Part shown: positions 26,502 through 34,330 of the stretch, one piece after another
Layout: every line of letters starts with the position of its first letter
How positions within the stretch are numbered: position 1 is the first letter of the stretch
Source: Actinophytocola sp044466355
GTDB lineage: Bacteria > Actinomycetota > Actinomycetes > Mycobacteriales > Pseudonocardiaceae
Reading direction: 5' to 3'
Assembly (NCBI RefSeq): GCF_044466355.1
Contig: NZ_JBITMQ010000005.1
Location: 310,001-374,000, forward strand
DNA: 64,000 nt
Made by a program: the position numbers and the translations under genes
Notes under the pieces: generated by a model
The model's input: the letters and a program-made list of their open reading frames with translations, nothing else
Told to the model about the DNA's origin: nothing
Databases searched by the model: none

Positions 26502-27127
26502 GTTACCCCCACCAGGCACTTCCACGAGAGTTCCGGATGGCGGGCGGCGGCTTCGGCAAGATCGTGCTGCCGTTCGCGTTCCTGCTGGTCTTCTTCGCCG
26601 TCATCATGCTCCTGCTGGGTTCCGTGGTGGCCGGTCTGCCCGGCGGCATCATCGCCGCGGTGGTCGGCACCGGGGCGCTGGTCGGTGTCCTGTACGGGAA
26701 GTTCAACCGCATGAAGCAGGGCACCGTCGTGCGCTTCTCCGAGTACGGCGTGGAACTGAGCGACACGATGGGCTACCAGATCCGCCTCAACTGGCCGGAC
26801 ATCACGCGCATCGGTGAGGTCCGCAGCCAGATGGCGAACCCGAGCACCGTCGGTTTGCAGGGCGGGGTGCGGGTCAACGCCGGTGCCGTGAAGACGCAGG
26901 GCGTCATCGGCTGGGGCCACCGGGTGATCCCGGCGAAGGCGCCGGGCTGGATGCGGCAGAACCTCGCCATGGCACCGGTGAACCCGTACGACGGCCGTCC
27001 CGAGGTGGCCATTCCGCTGAGCGGCATCGACCCGAACTGGACGCAGGGCGCCATGGGGCAGTGGGTGCGGACGTACCGCCCGGACCTGCTCGGCGGCGGC
27101 CCGCAGTACGGCTACCCGCCTCGGTGA
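26498..27127 (+). CDS. Two-helix membrane protein of unknown function
   Basis: 209 residues: a short cytoplasmic N-terminus, two adjacent hydrophobic segments (IVLPFAFLLVFFAVIMLLLG and GGIIAAVVGTGALVGVLYG), then a soluble C-terminal domain that starts KQGTVVRFSEYGVELSD and includes WPDITRIGEVRSQM. That pattern resembles PH-like or bPH2 membrane proteins but is not diagnostic. GTG start overlaps the isomerase stop. It is followed by overlapping ABC genes, and a shared transcript is likely. Its role is unknown. Confidence 0.75.
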   Translation: MSYPHQALPREFRMAGGGFGKIVLPFAFLLVFFAVIMLLLGSVVAGLPGGIIAAVVGTGALVGVLYGKFNRMKQGTVVRFSEYGVELSDTMGYQIRLNWPDITRIGEVRSQMANPSTVGLQGGVRVNAGAVKTQGVIGWGHRVIPAKAPGWMRQNLAMAPVNPYDGRPEVAIPLSGIDPNWTQGAMGQWVRTYRPDLLGGGPQYGYPPR

Positions 27128-27735
27128 CGGTCAAGGCCGCCGGGCTCGGCATGCACGTCGGCGAGCAGTGGCTGTTCCGCGAGCTGGACCTGGACGTCGC
27201 GGCGGGCGAGTGCCTCGTGCTCGCGGGCGACAACGGCAGCGGCAAGTCGACCGTCCTGCACCTGCTGTACGGCCTGCGTGCCCCGACCGAGGGCACGATC
27301 GAGGTCGCGGGCCGGGAACCGGACGAGCGGGCGGTCGCGTTCCGCCGTGCGGTGTCGGTCCTGCTCGACGACTCGGAGTTGTTCGTCGAGCTGTCGCCCC
27401 GGCAGCACCTGGAGCTGCTGGCCGGCTCGTTCGGTTCGCCCGACGACCCGGACGACTGGCTGGCCGCCGCGGGCCTGGCCGAACGTGCCGACGTGCACGC
27501 CTACCACCTGTCGGCGGGGCAGCGCCGTCGCCTGCTCCTGCTGGGCGCGGTGGCCCGTCCGCACGACGTGCTGCTGCTGGACGAGCCGGAGCGGGCGCTG
27601 GACGTGCGGGGCAAGGAGTGGCTGACCGACCTGGTCGACCGGGAACGGGCGCAGGGCCGGACGGTGGTGATGGCGACGCACCACCCGCCGCTGTCGGAGG
27701 TGGCGGACCAGGTGGTGCGCCTCGGCCGGCGGTGA
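27124..27735 (+). CDS. ABC transporter ATP-binding protein (short, exporter type)
   Basis: 203 residues. Walker A AGDNGSGKSTVLHLLYG is at about residue 39, signature HLSAGQRRRLLLLGAVARP at about 131, and Walker B VLLLDEPERALD at about 151; H-loop MATHHPPLSEVADQV follows. The DEPERALD motif and lack of extensions match single-domain exporters of heme or peptide type. GTG start overlaps the previous stop and the next gene overlaps its stop, so it pairs with the membrane protein at 27732. Substrate unknown. Confidence 0.88.
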   Translation: MTVKAAGLGMHVGEQWLFRELDLDVAAGECLVLAGDNGSGKSTVLHLLYGLRAPTEGTIEVAGREPDERAVAFRRAVSVLLDDSELFVELSPRQHLELLAGSFGSPDDPDDWLAAAGLAERADVHAYHLSAGQRRRLLLLGAVARPHDVLLLDEPERALDVRGKEWLTDLVDRERAQGRTVVMATHHPPLSEVADQVVRLGRR

Positions 27736-28988
27736 CGGCGTTCGCCCGCCGGTGGCTGTCCGGGGACGAACGCACGCTGGGCGTGTTCCTGGTGGTCGGT
27801 GTGCTCACGATGGCGTTCTTCCGCCTGGACGAGCTGCGGGCCGAACTCGGCACCGGCGCCGACCCGCTGTCGTTGCTGCTGGTGATCATGTCCGTCACCT
27901 GGTGGTCGCTGCTGCCCCGGTCGTTCGTGTGGCGCGATCCGGCGGACCTGACGTGGCGTGACTTCGCCGTCACCGACCGGGCGACGATCGTGTCGCGGCG
28001 GCTGGTCGGCCACTGGCTCGGGCGCGTGCTGGCACTGGGGTATCTGCTGGCGGTACTGGCCGCGGTGGTGGCGGCGCCCGTCGCGTGGGTGCTGGCCGGT
28101 GTGGCGTCGCTCGCCGGGGCGGCCTTCCTCGCGTTGGCGGTGGTGCGGACCTCCCCGGTGCGGCTGGAGTGGGTGACGCCGCTGGCACTGGCCGGCGCGG
28201 CGGTCGCCGTCGAACCGGGCCCGGTCGCGGTGTTCGTGCTGGCAGCGGCTCTGGCGGTGGCCGGCGCGATCCGGTTCCGGCCCGGCGTGCCGCCGATCGC
28301 GGACGCGGGCAGGCAGAAGCTGGTCGACGGGTGGCGGGACCGGGTGCTGCGGGTGAGCGGTGTCCAGTTCATGGACCTGGCGTTGCTGCTGCCCGCCGCC
28401 CGTCCGGCCCGCGGGCTCCGGCTGAGTGGCGGCCTGGCGCTGGCGTGGCTGGGCGTGCTGGGGCGCGCGCGGCACGTCCCGACAGCGGTGCTGCTGGCGG
28501 TGGCCGCGGTGGCGGTGCACCGGACGTTCCCGGCGCTGCCGGGTGTGGTGGTGTTCACAGTGTTCGGGTACGCGTCGCTCGTGCCGCTCGTCGCGGGGTT
28601 GGGGGAGCTGTGGCGTTCGCCGGGCAGGCGGCGGTGGGTGGGCCTGGGTGACGTGGCACTGCGGTGGCACCACCTCGTCGTGGCGACCGCGGTGGCGGCG
28701 GTGTGGGCCCTCGCGGTGTGGCCCGCGGGTGGCTGGGAGGCGAACGTGCTGGTCACGGTCCCCGTGCTGGCCGCGTGTGTGATCCGCACGATGACCCGCC
28801 GACCGCCCACGTACGACAACCTGGTCCCCGTGGACACCCCGGTGGGTGCGCTGCCCGTACGGCTGGTCCTGCAGACGGTCCGAGGTCCTGACCTGGGCGT
28901 ACTGGCGCTGGCGATCATGGCGGGGACCCCGTGGTGGGCCGCACTGCTCGTCGCCGCTGCGGCGGTGGCGGTGGCGCTGCTGCGCTGA
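27732..28988 (+). CDS. Polytopic membrane protein, probable partner of the 27124 ATPase
   Basis: 418 residues with about ten hydrophobic segments, very rich in Val, Ala and Leu. No ABC-2 signature is obvious. The loop ITVPVDT-like region near the end (YDNLVPVDTPVGALPVRLVL) lies between the last two helix pairs. Coupling to the ATPase by GTGA overlap suggests a transporter subunit, which is inferred from context only. The stop is followed by a 417-bp gap that holds repeat copy B. Confidence 0.75.
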   Translation: MTAFARRWLSGDERTLGVFLVVGVLTMAFFRLDELRAELGTGADPLSLLLVIMSVTWWSLLPRSFVWRDPADLTWRDFAVTDRATIVSRRLVGHWLGRVLALGYLLAVLAAVVAAPVAWVLAGVASLAGAAFLALAVVRTSPVRLEWVTPLALAGAAVAVEPGPVAVFVLAAALAVAGAIRFRPGVPPIADAGRQKLVDGWRDRVLRVSGVQFMDLALLLPAARPARGLRLSGGLALAWLGVLGRARHVPTAVLLAVAAVAVHRTFPALPGVVVFTVFGYASLVPLVAGLGELWRSPGRRRWVGLGDVALRWHHLVVATAVAAVWALAVWPAGGWEANVLVTVPVLAACVIRTMTRRPPTYDNLVPVDTPVGALPVRLVLQTVRGPDLGVLALAIMAGTPWWAALLVAAAAVAVALLR

Positions 28989-29077
28989 GAGTTCCTCGAG
29001 GACACCACGAGGCGCGCCACCAAAGAGCCACGGACCAGCGAAAACGCGAAGCCCGGCCCCCAGTACGTCACCTCAAC

Positions 29078-29195
29078 CCCCACCCGATCCCGGGGGCCAC
29101 CCGCCATGCCAGTCTACCAGTGGGGGCTGACAGGGGCGGCGTTGTCGATCTTGACTGTGGACAACCGGTGCGGCTGTGGACAACTCCGGGTGGTG
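29078..29195. repeat. Dispersed ~115-bp element, copy B, with two perfect DnaA boxes
   Basis: Matches copy A at 16086 across CCCGGGGGCCACCCGCCATG and CCAGTCTACC, differs in a short central stretch, and matches again at TTGTCGATCTTG and the two TGTGGACAA sites (29156-29164 and 29175-29183). The boxes are 19 bp apart, as in copy A. The rest of the 28989-29405 gap shows no further gene. Confidence 0.8.
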
Positions 29196-29405
29196 GCGTG
29201 ATCGGCGCAGGTGGAGCGGGCCGTGGAGGTGGCGACCGTCACCGCCGCTTGCGTACTGATCGACATGGCGGGATGGTGTGCCTGCGAACGCCGCCTGCGC
29301 TCGGCTTTTGCCCTCGCCAGCCCAACGGAGCCGGCCAGGAGCGCGCGGGCTACGATCGCTCCGAATCACGGTGAGGCGTGGTTGCAGACACGCAGGAGGC
29401 ATGGA

Positions 29406-31193
29406 GTGACGGCAGTAGCCCCGAAGCCGATCGCAACGCGGCCGTACCCGGCGCGTCCGGCAGCCAAGGGTTCTTACCTGCTGCAGCTGTTCCGGGAGAC
29501 CGATCCGAAGAAGATCGGCGTGATGTACCTCGTCACGGCGTTCGCGTTCTTCATGATCGGCGGCGCGATGGCGATGCTCATCCGCTCCGAGCTGGCGTTC
29601 CCCGGGCAGCAGTTCCTGTCGCAGGAGCAGTACAACCAGCTGTTCACCATGCACGGCACGATCATGCTGCTGCTGTACGCGACGCCGATCCTCTTCGGCT
29701 TCGCGAACTTCGTGCTGCCGATCCAGATCGGTGCGCCGGACGTGGCGTTCCCGCGGTTGAACGCGTTCTCGTACTGGCTGTTCCTGTTCGGCGGCCTGAT
29801 CGTGATCTCCGGCTTCCTGACGCCGGGTGGCGCCGCCGACTTCGGCTGGTTCGCCTACACCCCGCTGTCGGACAAGATCCACTCGCCCGGTGTGGGCGGT
29901 GACCTGTGGATCGTCGGCCTGATCCTGTCCGGTCTCGGCACGATCCTCGGTGGCGTGAACATGCTGACCACCGTGGTCTGCCTGCGGGCGCCGGGCATGA
30001 CGATGTTCCGGATGCCGATCTTCGTGTGGAACATCTTCATCACGTCGATCCTGATCCTGATCGCGTTCCCGATCCTGACCGCGGCCCTGTTCGGCCTGCT
30101 GGCGGACCGCCTGTTCGGCGCGCACGTGTTCGACCCGGCCAACGGTGGCGTGATCCTCTGGCAGCACCTCTTCTGGTTCTTCGGCCATCCCGAGGTCTAC
30201 ATCGTGGCGCTGCCGTTCTTCGGCATCGTCTCCGAGATCTTCCCGGTGTTCAGCCGCAAGCCGCTGTTCGGCTACCGCGGCCTGGTCTACGCGACCCTGG
30301 GCATCGCGGCGCTGTCCATCGCGGTGTGGGCGCACCACATGTACGCCACCGGCGCGGTCCTGCTGCCGTTCTTCTCCTTCATGACGTTCCTCATCGCGGT
30401 CCCGACCGGGGTGAAGTTCTTCAACTGGATCGGCACCATGTGGAAGGGGCAACTGACCTTCGAGACACCGATGCTGTTCAGCGTCGGCTTCCTGGTCACG
30501 TTCCTCTTCGGCGGTCTGACCGGCATCCTGCTGGCCGCGCCCGCCATCGACTTCCACGTGTCGGACACCTACTTCGTGGTCGCGCACTTCCACTACGTGC
30601 TCTACGGCACGATCGCGTTCGCCACGTTCGCGGGCATCTACTTCTGGTTCCCGAAGATCACCGGCCGGTTCCTCGACGAGAAGCTCGGCAAGCTGCACTT
30701 CTGGACCACGTTCATCGGCTTCCACGGCACGTTCCTCGTCCAGCACTGGCTGGGCAACGAGGGCATGCCGCGCCGCTACGCCGACTACCTGGCCAGCGAC
30801 GGCTTCACCACGCTGAACGCGATCTCCACGATCGGTGCCTACATCCTGGGCGCGTCGACCCTGCCGTTCATCTGGAACGTGTTCAAGAGCTACCGGTACG
30901 GCGAGACCACCACGGCCGACGACCCGTGGGGCTACGGCAACTCGCTCGAGTGGGCGACGACGAGCCCGCCGCCGCGGCACAACTTCCTGGAGCTGCCGCG
31001 CATCCGGTCGGAGCGGCCCGCGTTCGACCTGCACTACCCGCACGCCGTCGACGACGCCCACCGCGACAAGTACGTGGGTGCCTTCAGCGGCAAGCACAAG
31101 GTGGCGGTCCCCGACGCGCCGTCGGAGCGGCTCTCCCACGCCATGGAGGACGAGCCGTCCGACAAGCCGGACAAGCCCGTCGACGACGCCTGA
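29406..31193 (+). CDS. ctaD: Cytochrome c oxidase subunit I
   Basis: 595-residue aa3-type oxidase subunit with twelve membrane helices. The copper-B and cross-linked tyrosine site is WFFGHPEVYIVALP (about residue 253), the double histidine is AVWAHHMYATG, and the heme histidines are in YFVVAHFHYVLYG (about 388). It reduces O2 to water and pumps protons as part of the III-IV supercomplex. The GTG follows AGGAGG closely. The last 60 residues are charged and cytoplasmic, slightly longer than in many homologues. ctaC/E are not in the window, as is usual in actinobacteria. Confidence 0.97.
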   Translation: MTAVAPKPIATRPYPARPAAKGSYLLQLFRETDPKKIGVMYLVTAFAFFMIGGAMAMLIRSELAFPGQQFLSQEQYNQLFTMHGTIMLLLYATPILFGFANFVLPIQIGAPDVAFPRLNAFSYWLFLFGGLIVISGFLTPGGAADFGWFAYTPLSDKIHSPGVGGDLWIVGLILSGLGTILGGVNMLTTVVCLRAPGMTMFRMPIFVWNIFITSILILIAFPILTAALFGLLADRLFGAHVFDPANGGVILWQHLFWFFGHPEVYIVALPFFGIVSEIFPVFSRKPLFGYRGLVYATLGIAALSIAVWAHHMYATGAVLLPFFSFMTFLIAVPTGVKFFNWIGTMWKGQLTFETPMLFSVGFLVTFLFGGLTGILLAAPAIDFHVSDTYFVVAHFHYVLYGTIAFATFAGIYFWFPKITGRFLDEKLGKLHFWTTFIGFHGTFLVQHWLGNEGMPRRYADYLASDGFTTLNAISTIGAYILGASTLPFIWNVFKSYRYGETTTADDPWGYGNSLEWATTSPPPRHNFLELPRIRSERPAFDLHYPHAVDDAHRDKYVGAFSGKHKVAVPDAPSERLSHAMEDEPSDKPDKPVDDA

Positions 31194-31209
31194 CCGGACC
31201 TGACCGACA

Positions 31210-32439
31210 GTGACCCAGCCACCCACGAGCACGCCGGTCCTGATCACCGTCACAGGACCTGACAAGCCGGGGGTTTCCTCGGTCCTGTTCGCGGTGCTCA
31301 CCCGGCACGGCGTCGAGATCCTGGACGTCGAGCAGGTCACGATCCGCGGCCAGCTGGTCCTCGGGGTCCTGGTCGGCACCGACCACGACCCGGAGGGCCT
31401 GCAGGAGGCGATCGAGCAGGCCATGGCGACCGTGACCATGCACGTCACGGTCGAGGTGGGCGCCGACTCGCAGTCCCCGGCCCGGCTCGGTTCGAGCCAC
31501 GTGCTGGTGGTGCTCGGCAGGCCGATGCCGGCACGTGCGTTCGCCGAGGTCGCACGCAGGCTGGCGGCGCTGGACGCGAACATCGACGCCATCCGCCGTG
31601 TCGCCGACTACCCGGTCACCGGGCTCGAGCTGCGGGTGTCGGTCGCGCAGGACACGCGTGAGTCGGACGCCGAGCTGCGGTCCGCGCTCGCCGACGTCGC
31701 ATCCCGCGTCGGCCTGGACATCGCGGTCGAACGCGAGGGCCTGACCCGGCGTGCGAAGCGGCTCGTGGTGTTCGACGTGGATTCGACGCTCATCCAGGGC
31801 GAGGTCATCGAGATGCTGGCGGCCCACGCCGGCTGCGAGGACGAGGTTCGCGAGATCACCGAGGCCGCGATGCGCGGCGAGCTGGACTTCGCGCAGTCCC
31901 TCGAACGGCGGGTCGCGTGCCTCGCCGGGCTGTCGGAGTCGGTTCTGGACGAGGTGGCGGCGTCCCTGCAGCTCATGCCGGGGGCCCGCACGACGGTCCG
32001 CACGCTCAAGCGGCTGGGGTTCCGCTGCGGGGTCGTGTCCGGCGGCTTCAGCCGGATCATCGAGCGGCTCGCCGACGACCTCGGCCTGGACTTCTACGTC
32101 GCGAACGAGATCGAGATCGTCGACGGCAAGATCACCGGCCGCGTGCTCGGCGACATCGTCGACCGTGCCGGCAAGGCGACCGCGCTGCGCAGGTTCGCCG
32201 CCCAGTTCGAGGTGCCGCTGGCCCAGTGCGTGGCGATCGGCGACGGCGCCAACGACATCGACATGCTGTCGGCGGCCGGGCTGGGTGTGGCGTTCAACGC
32301 GAAGCCCGCGCTGCGCGAGGTCGCCGACACGGCGCTGTCGCACCCGTACCTGGACGTGGTGCTGTTCGTGCTGGGCGTGACCCGCGCCGAGGTCGAGGCG
32401 GCGGACGCCGCCGACGGCCTGGCGTTGCCTCGCCCATGA
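31210..32439 (+). CDS. serB: Phosphoserine phosphatase with N-terminal ACT domains
   Basis: 409 residues. Two ACT-like domains occupy about residues 1-180 (VLITVTGPDKPGVSSVLFAV). The HAD core follows: motif I VFDVDSTLIQGEVIEMLA (about 191), motif II VVSGGFSRIIERL (about 276), motif IV VAIGDGANDIDMLSAAGLGV (about 345). It dephosphorylates phosphoserine in serine synthesis; ACT domains give serine feedback in homologues. GTG start, 16 bp after ctaD, overlapping the PTH2-like gene by four bases. Confidence 0.96.
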   Translation: MTQPPTSTPVLITVTGPDKPGVSSVLFAVLTRHGVEILDVEQVTIRGQLVLGVLVGTDHDPEGLQEAIEQAMATVTMHVTVEVGADSQSPARLGSSHVLVVLGRPMPARAFAEVARRLAALDANIDAIRRVADYPVTGLELRVSVAQDTRESDAELRSALADVASRVGLDIAVEREGLTRRAKRLVVFDVDSTLIQGEVIEMLAAHAGCEDEVREITEAAMRGELDFAQSLERRVACLAGLSESVLDEVAASLQLMPGARTTVRTLKRLGFRCGVVSGGFSRIIERLADDLGLDFYVANEIEIVDGKITGRVLGDIVDRAGKATALRRFAAQFEVPLAQCVAIGDGANDIDMLSAAGLGVAFNAKPALREVADTALSHPYLDVVLFVLGVTRAEVEAADAADGLALPRP

Positions 32440-33200
32440 TCGGGGCGGTGCTCGACCCGCTGGCCGCGCGGTACACACAGTGGCTGGGCCTGCCCGCGAC
32501 GGCCACCAACGACGTGACCGACGAGGACCCGGCCGAAGTGCGCGCCATGCCCGTGGTGCTGCGGATAGAACGCGTCGACCCACCGTCCCGTACGCCGCTG
32601 CTGGAGGCGGCGGCCGCGGCCGCCGTGGCGGTGTGCCTGGACCCCCGGGCCGAGGACGAGTGGCGGGAACCCCTGGTGTCGTGGATCGACGGCCGTATCC
32701 GCAAGGTGGCCCGCCGCGCCCGCGGCGCGCACTGGGACGCCGTGCAGGCACTGCCGGGCGTGACGATCACGGTCGACGGCGCGCAGGCACGCGCTCTCCT
32801 GCCCGGCAAGGTCGTCGAGATGCCGAAAGAGGTCACACGCCTGCAGATCTCCGGCAGCGAACTGCCGTCGGACGAGCCAGGCCCGCCGCCCGAGGACGTC
32901 CCGGTCCTGTGGCTGAACCCGGCGGTGACGATGACCGCGGGCAAGGCCGCCGCACAGGTCGGGCACGCGTCGATGCTGCTGGCCGCCGCGCTGCGCGCGG
33001 ACGGCCAGGAGTCGTTCTTCGACGGCTGGAAGGACTTCCGCTGCGCGGTCCGCACACCTGACCAGCGGACGTGGGCGTCGCTGCACCCGGGCGACGACCC
33101 GCTGAACGCGTGGCGCCGCCGACGGGTGGTGGCGGTCCGGGACGCGGGATTTACGGAGGTCGACCCGGGCACGGTCACCGTGCTGGCCCAGTTGCCCTGA
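32436..33200 (+). CDS. PTH2 (bacterial peptidyl-tRNA hydrolase 2)-fold protein
   Basis: 254 residues. The C-terminal part (from about 155) has the PTH2 pattern VLWLNPAVTMTAGKAAAQVGHASML, in which Lys and His sit in the active-site region of archaeal-type peptidyl-tRNA hydrolase. The N-terminal 150 residues are an extra domain of unknown role (RKVARRARGAHWDAVQALPG). Widespread next to serB in actinobacteria, as the family name in databases suggests; activity is inferred. ATG overlaps the serB stop. Confidence 0.75.
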   Translation: MIGAVLDPLAARYTQWLGLPATATNDVTDEDPAEVRAMPVVLRIERVDPPSRTPLLEAAAAAAVAVCLDPRAEDEWREPLVSWIDGRIRKVARRARGAHWDAVQALPGVTITVDGAQARALLPGKVVEMPKEVTRLQISGSELPSDEPGPPPEDVPVLWLNPAVTMTAGKAAAQVGHASMLLAAALRADGQESFFDGWKDFRCAVRTPDQRTWASLHPGDDPLNAWRRRRVVAVRDAGFTEVDPGTVTVLAQLP

Positions 33201-33242
33201 AACGTCGTGTTGGCACGGCGTGTGGTCGGCTATAAATCGTGT

Positions 33243-33608
33243 ATGCCGACCTCCAGAAGCGTGGCCCGGACGCTGATCGCCGCTTCGGCGGTGGTGGTGG
33301 CCGCCAGCGTCGCGCTCGTCGCCGTGCGGTTCACGATCGCCGGAGTGCCGCTGACGATCCGGTACGAGACAACCCGCGACACGTCCTACTTCGCACCGGA
33401 CGTGCTCGATGCCCTGCAGGAGAGGGGAGGCTCGTTCGTGGACCAACTCTCGTCCGTCGACTGCTCGTCGGACGAGAAGGTCATGAGCGGGATGGCCTTC
33501 CGGTGCGGGGTTGTCATGGACGGCGTGGACTACACCGTGCGGGTGCTGGTCGTCGATGTGGAGACCGGCGAGATTGAGGTCGGCGAGCTGTCCGACCGAC
33601 CTCGGTAG
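33243..33608 (+). CDS. Small membrane-anchored or secreted protein
   Basis: 121 residues: one N-terminal hydrophobic segment (TLIAASAVVVAASVALVAVR, residues 9-28) and an extracytoplasmic domain with two cysteines (SVDCSSDEKVMSGMAFRCGV) likely to form a disulfide. The C-terminal DYTVRVLVVDVETGEIEVGE resembles DUF4333-type domains. The ATG at 33243 is preceded by poor Shine-Dalgarno sequence. Function unknown. Confidence 0.7.
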   Translation: MPTSRSVARTLIAASAVVVAASVALVAVRFTIAGVPLTIRYETTRDTSYFAPDVLDALQERGGSFVDQLSSVDCSSDEKVMSGMAFRCGVVMDGVDYTVRVLVVDVETGEIEVGELSDRPR

Positions 33609-33776
33609 CACGGAGCCGGGGTCGCCGATGATCGTGTTGTACGTGTCGACATCGCTCAGATCACCCGGCCTGCAGCCGCTACGACCCGATGGGCGGGAGT
33701 GCTCCGTCCACACACCGAAGGCATGAGTGTCGGGCGTCACGTCGCTGTCCTGTCACAAGAACCGTGTCGTCGGCAT

Positions 33777-33806
33777 CTTGTGTGCGTCACTGCAACGCGA
33801 CACAAG
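33777..33806. promoter_or_regulatory. Inverted repeat upstream of the AhpD-like gene
   Basis: CTTGTGT (33777-33783) faces ACACAAG (33800-33806), and a further TGTCACAAG occurs at 33751-33759. The repeat ends 8 bp before the ATG at 33815, so it overlaps the region of the ribosome-binding site. It could be an operator or an mRNA hairpin. The remainder of the 206-bp gap shows no gene. Confidence 0.4.
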
Positions 33807-33814
33807 GGGACGTC

Positions 33815-34285
33815 ATGCGGTTCAACATGTTCGAGAACGAGACCGGGGCGAAGGTCTTCAAGCGGCTCGCGAACTTCGCCACGGTGGTCGAGCAGTCGTC
33901 GCTGCCCAAGACCATCCAGGAGCTGGTTTCCTTGCGTGCCAGCCAGATCAACGGCTGCGGCTGGTGCATCGACCTCCACACCAAGGAAGCCGCGGCCGCC
34001 GGGGAGAGCGCTCTCCGTCTCCACCTCGTCGCCGCCTGGCGGGAGTCCTCCGTGTTCACCGAGGCCGAGCAGGCCGCGCTCGCGTTCGCCGAGGAGGGCA
34101 CCCGGCTCGCCGACGCGTACGAGGGCGTGTCCGACGAGACCTGGGCCCAGGTGCGCAAGCATTACGACGACGACGAGCTCGCCGCGTTGATCACGGTGGT
34201 GTCGATGGTCAACGCCGCCAACCGGTTCGCCGTCATCACACACCAGAAGGGCGGCTCCTACGAGCGCGGCATGTTCGACGCCTGA
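33815..34285 (+). CDS. Carboxymuconolactone decarboxylase/AhpD-like protein
   Basis: 156 residues, all helical, with the alkylhydroperoxidase motif LRASQINGCGWCIDLHTKEA. This is the E/Q-x-N-x-C-x-x-C-x3-H pattern whose two cysteines form the redox pair. Such proteins reduce peroxides or act as disulfide hubs in oxidative stress. The ATG follows ACAAGGGGACGTC. A perfect 30-bp palindrome just after the stop and the opposing gene at 34331 suggest a shared bidirectional terminator. Confidence 0.88.
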   Translation: MRFNMFENETGAKVFKRLANFATVVEQSSLPKTIQELVSLRASQINGCGWCIDLHTKEAAAAGESALRLHLVAAWRESSVFTEAEQAALAFAEEGTRLADAYEGVSDETWAQVRKHYDDDELAALITVVSMVNAANRFAVITHQKGGSYERGMFDA

Positions 34286-34293
34286 GCGGGGGC

Positions 34294-34323
34294 CCCGGCC
34301 CGGAGAGCGCTCTCCGGGCCGGG
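34294..34323. terminator. Perfect 30-bp palindrome between convergent genes
   Basis: Arms CCCGGCCCGGAGAGC and its exact complement meet without a loop at 34308/34309. It lies eight bases after the AhpD-like stop and seven bases before the stop of the minus-strand 988-residue gene, the place for a bidirectional terminator. No U-tract follows, as is common in actinomycetes. The centre is the GAGAGCGCTCTC palindrome seen elsewhere in the window. Confidence 0.7.
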
Positions 34324-34330
34324 ACAACGG

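Noticed and set aside
26498..28988. Treating the two-helix protein and ABC pair as part of the sugar importer
   Set aside because: A complete importer already exists upstream; only the overlaps link them, so no shared function is claimed.
27131..29107. 658-codon minus-strand frame opposite the ABC genes
   Set aside because: Thr/Ser/Arg-rich shadow; the plus strand has Walker motifs and membrane helices.
29073..31592. 839-codon minus-strand frame opposite ctaD
   Set aside because: Shadow of the ctaD and serB codon pattern; no recognisable domain.
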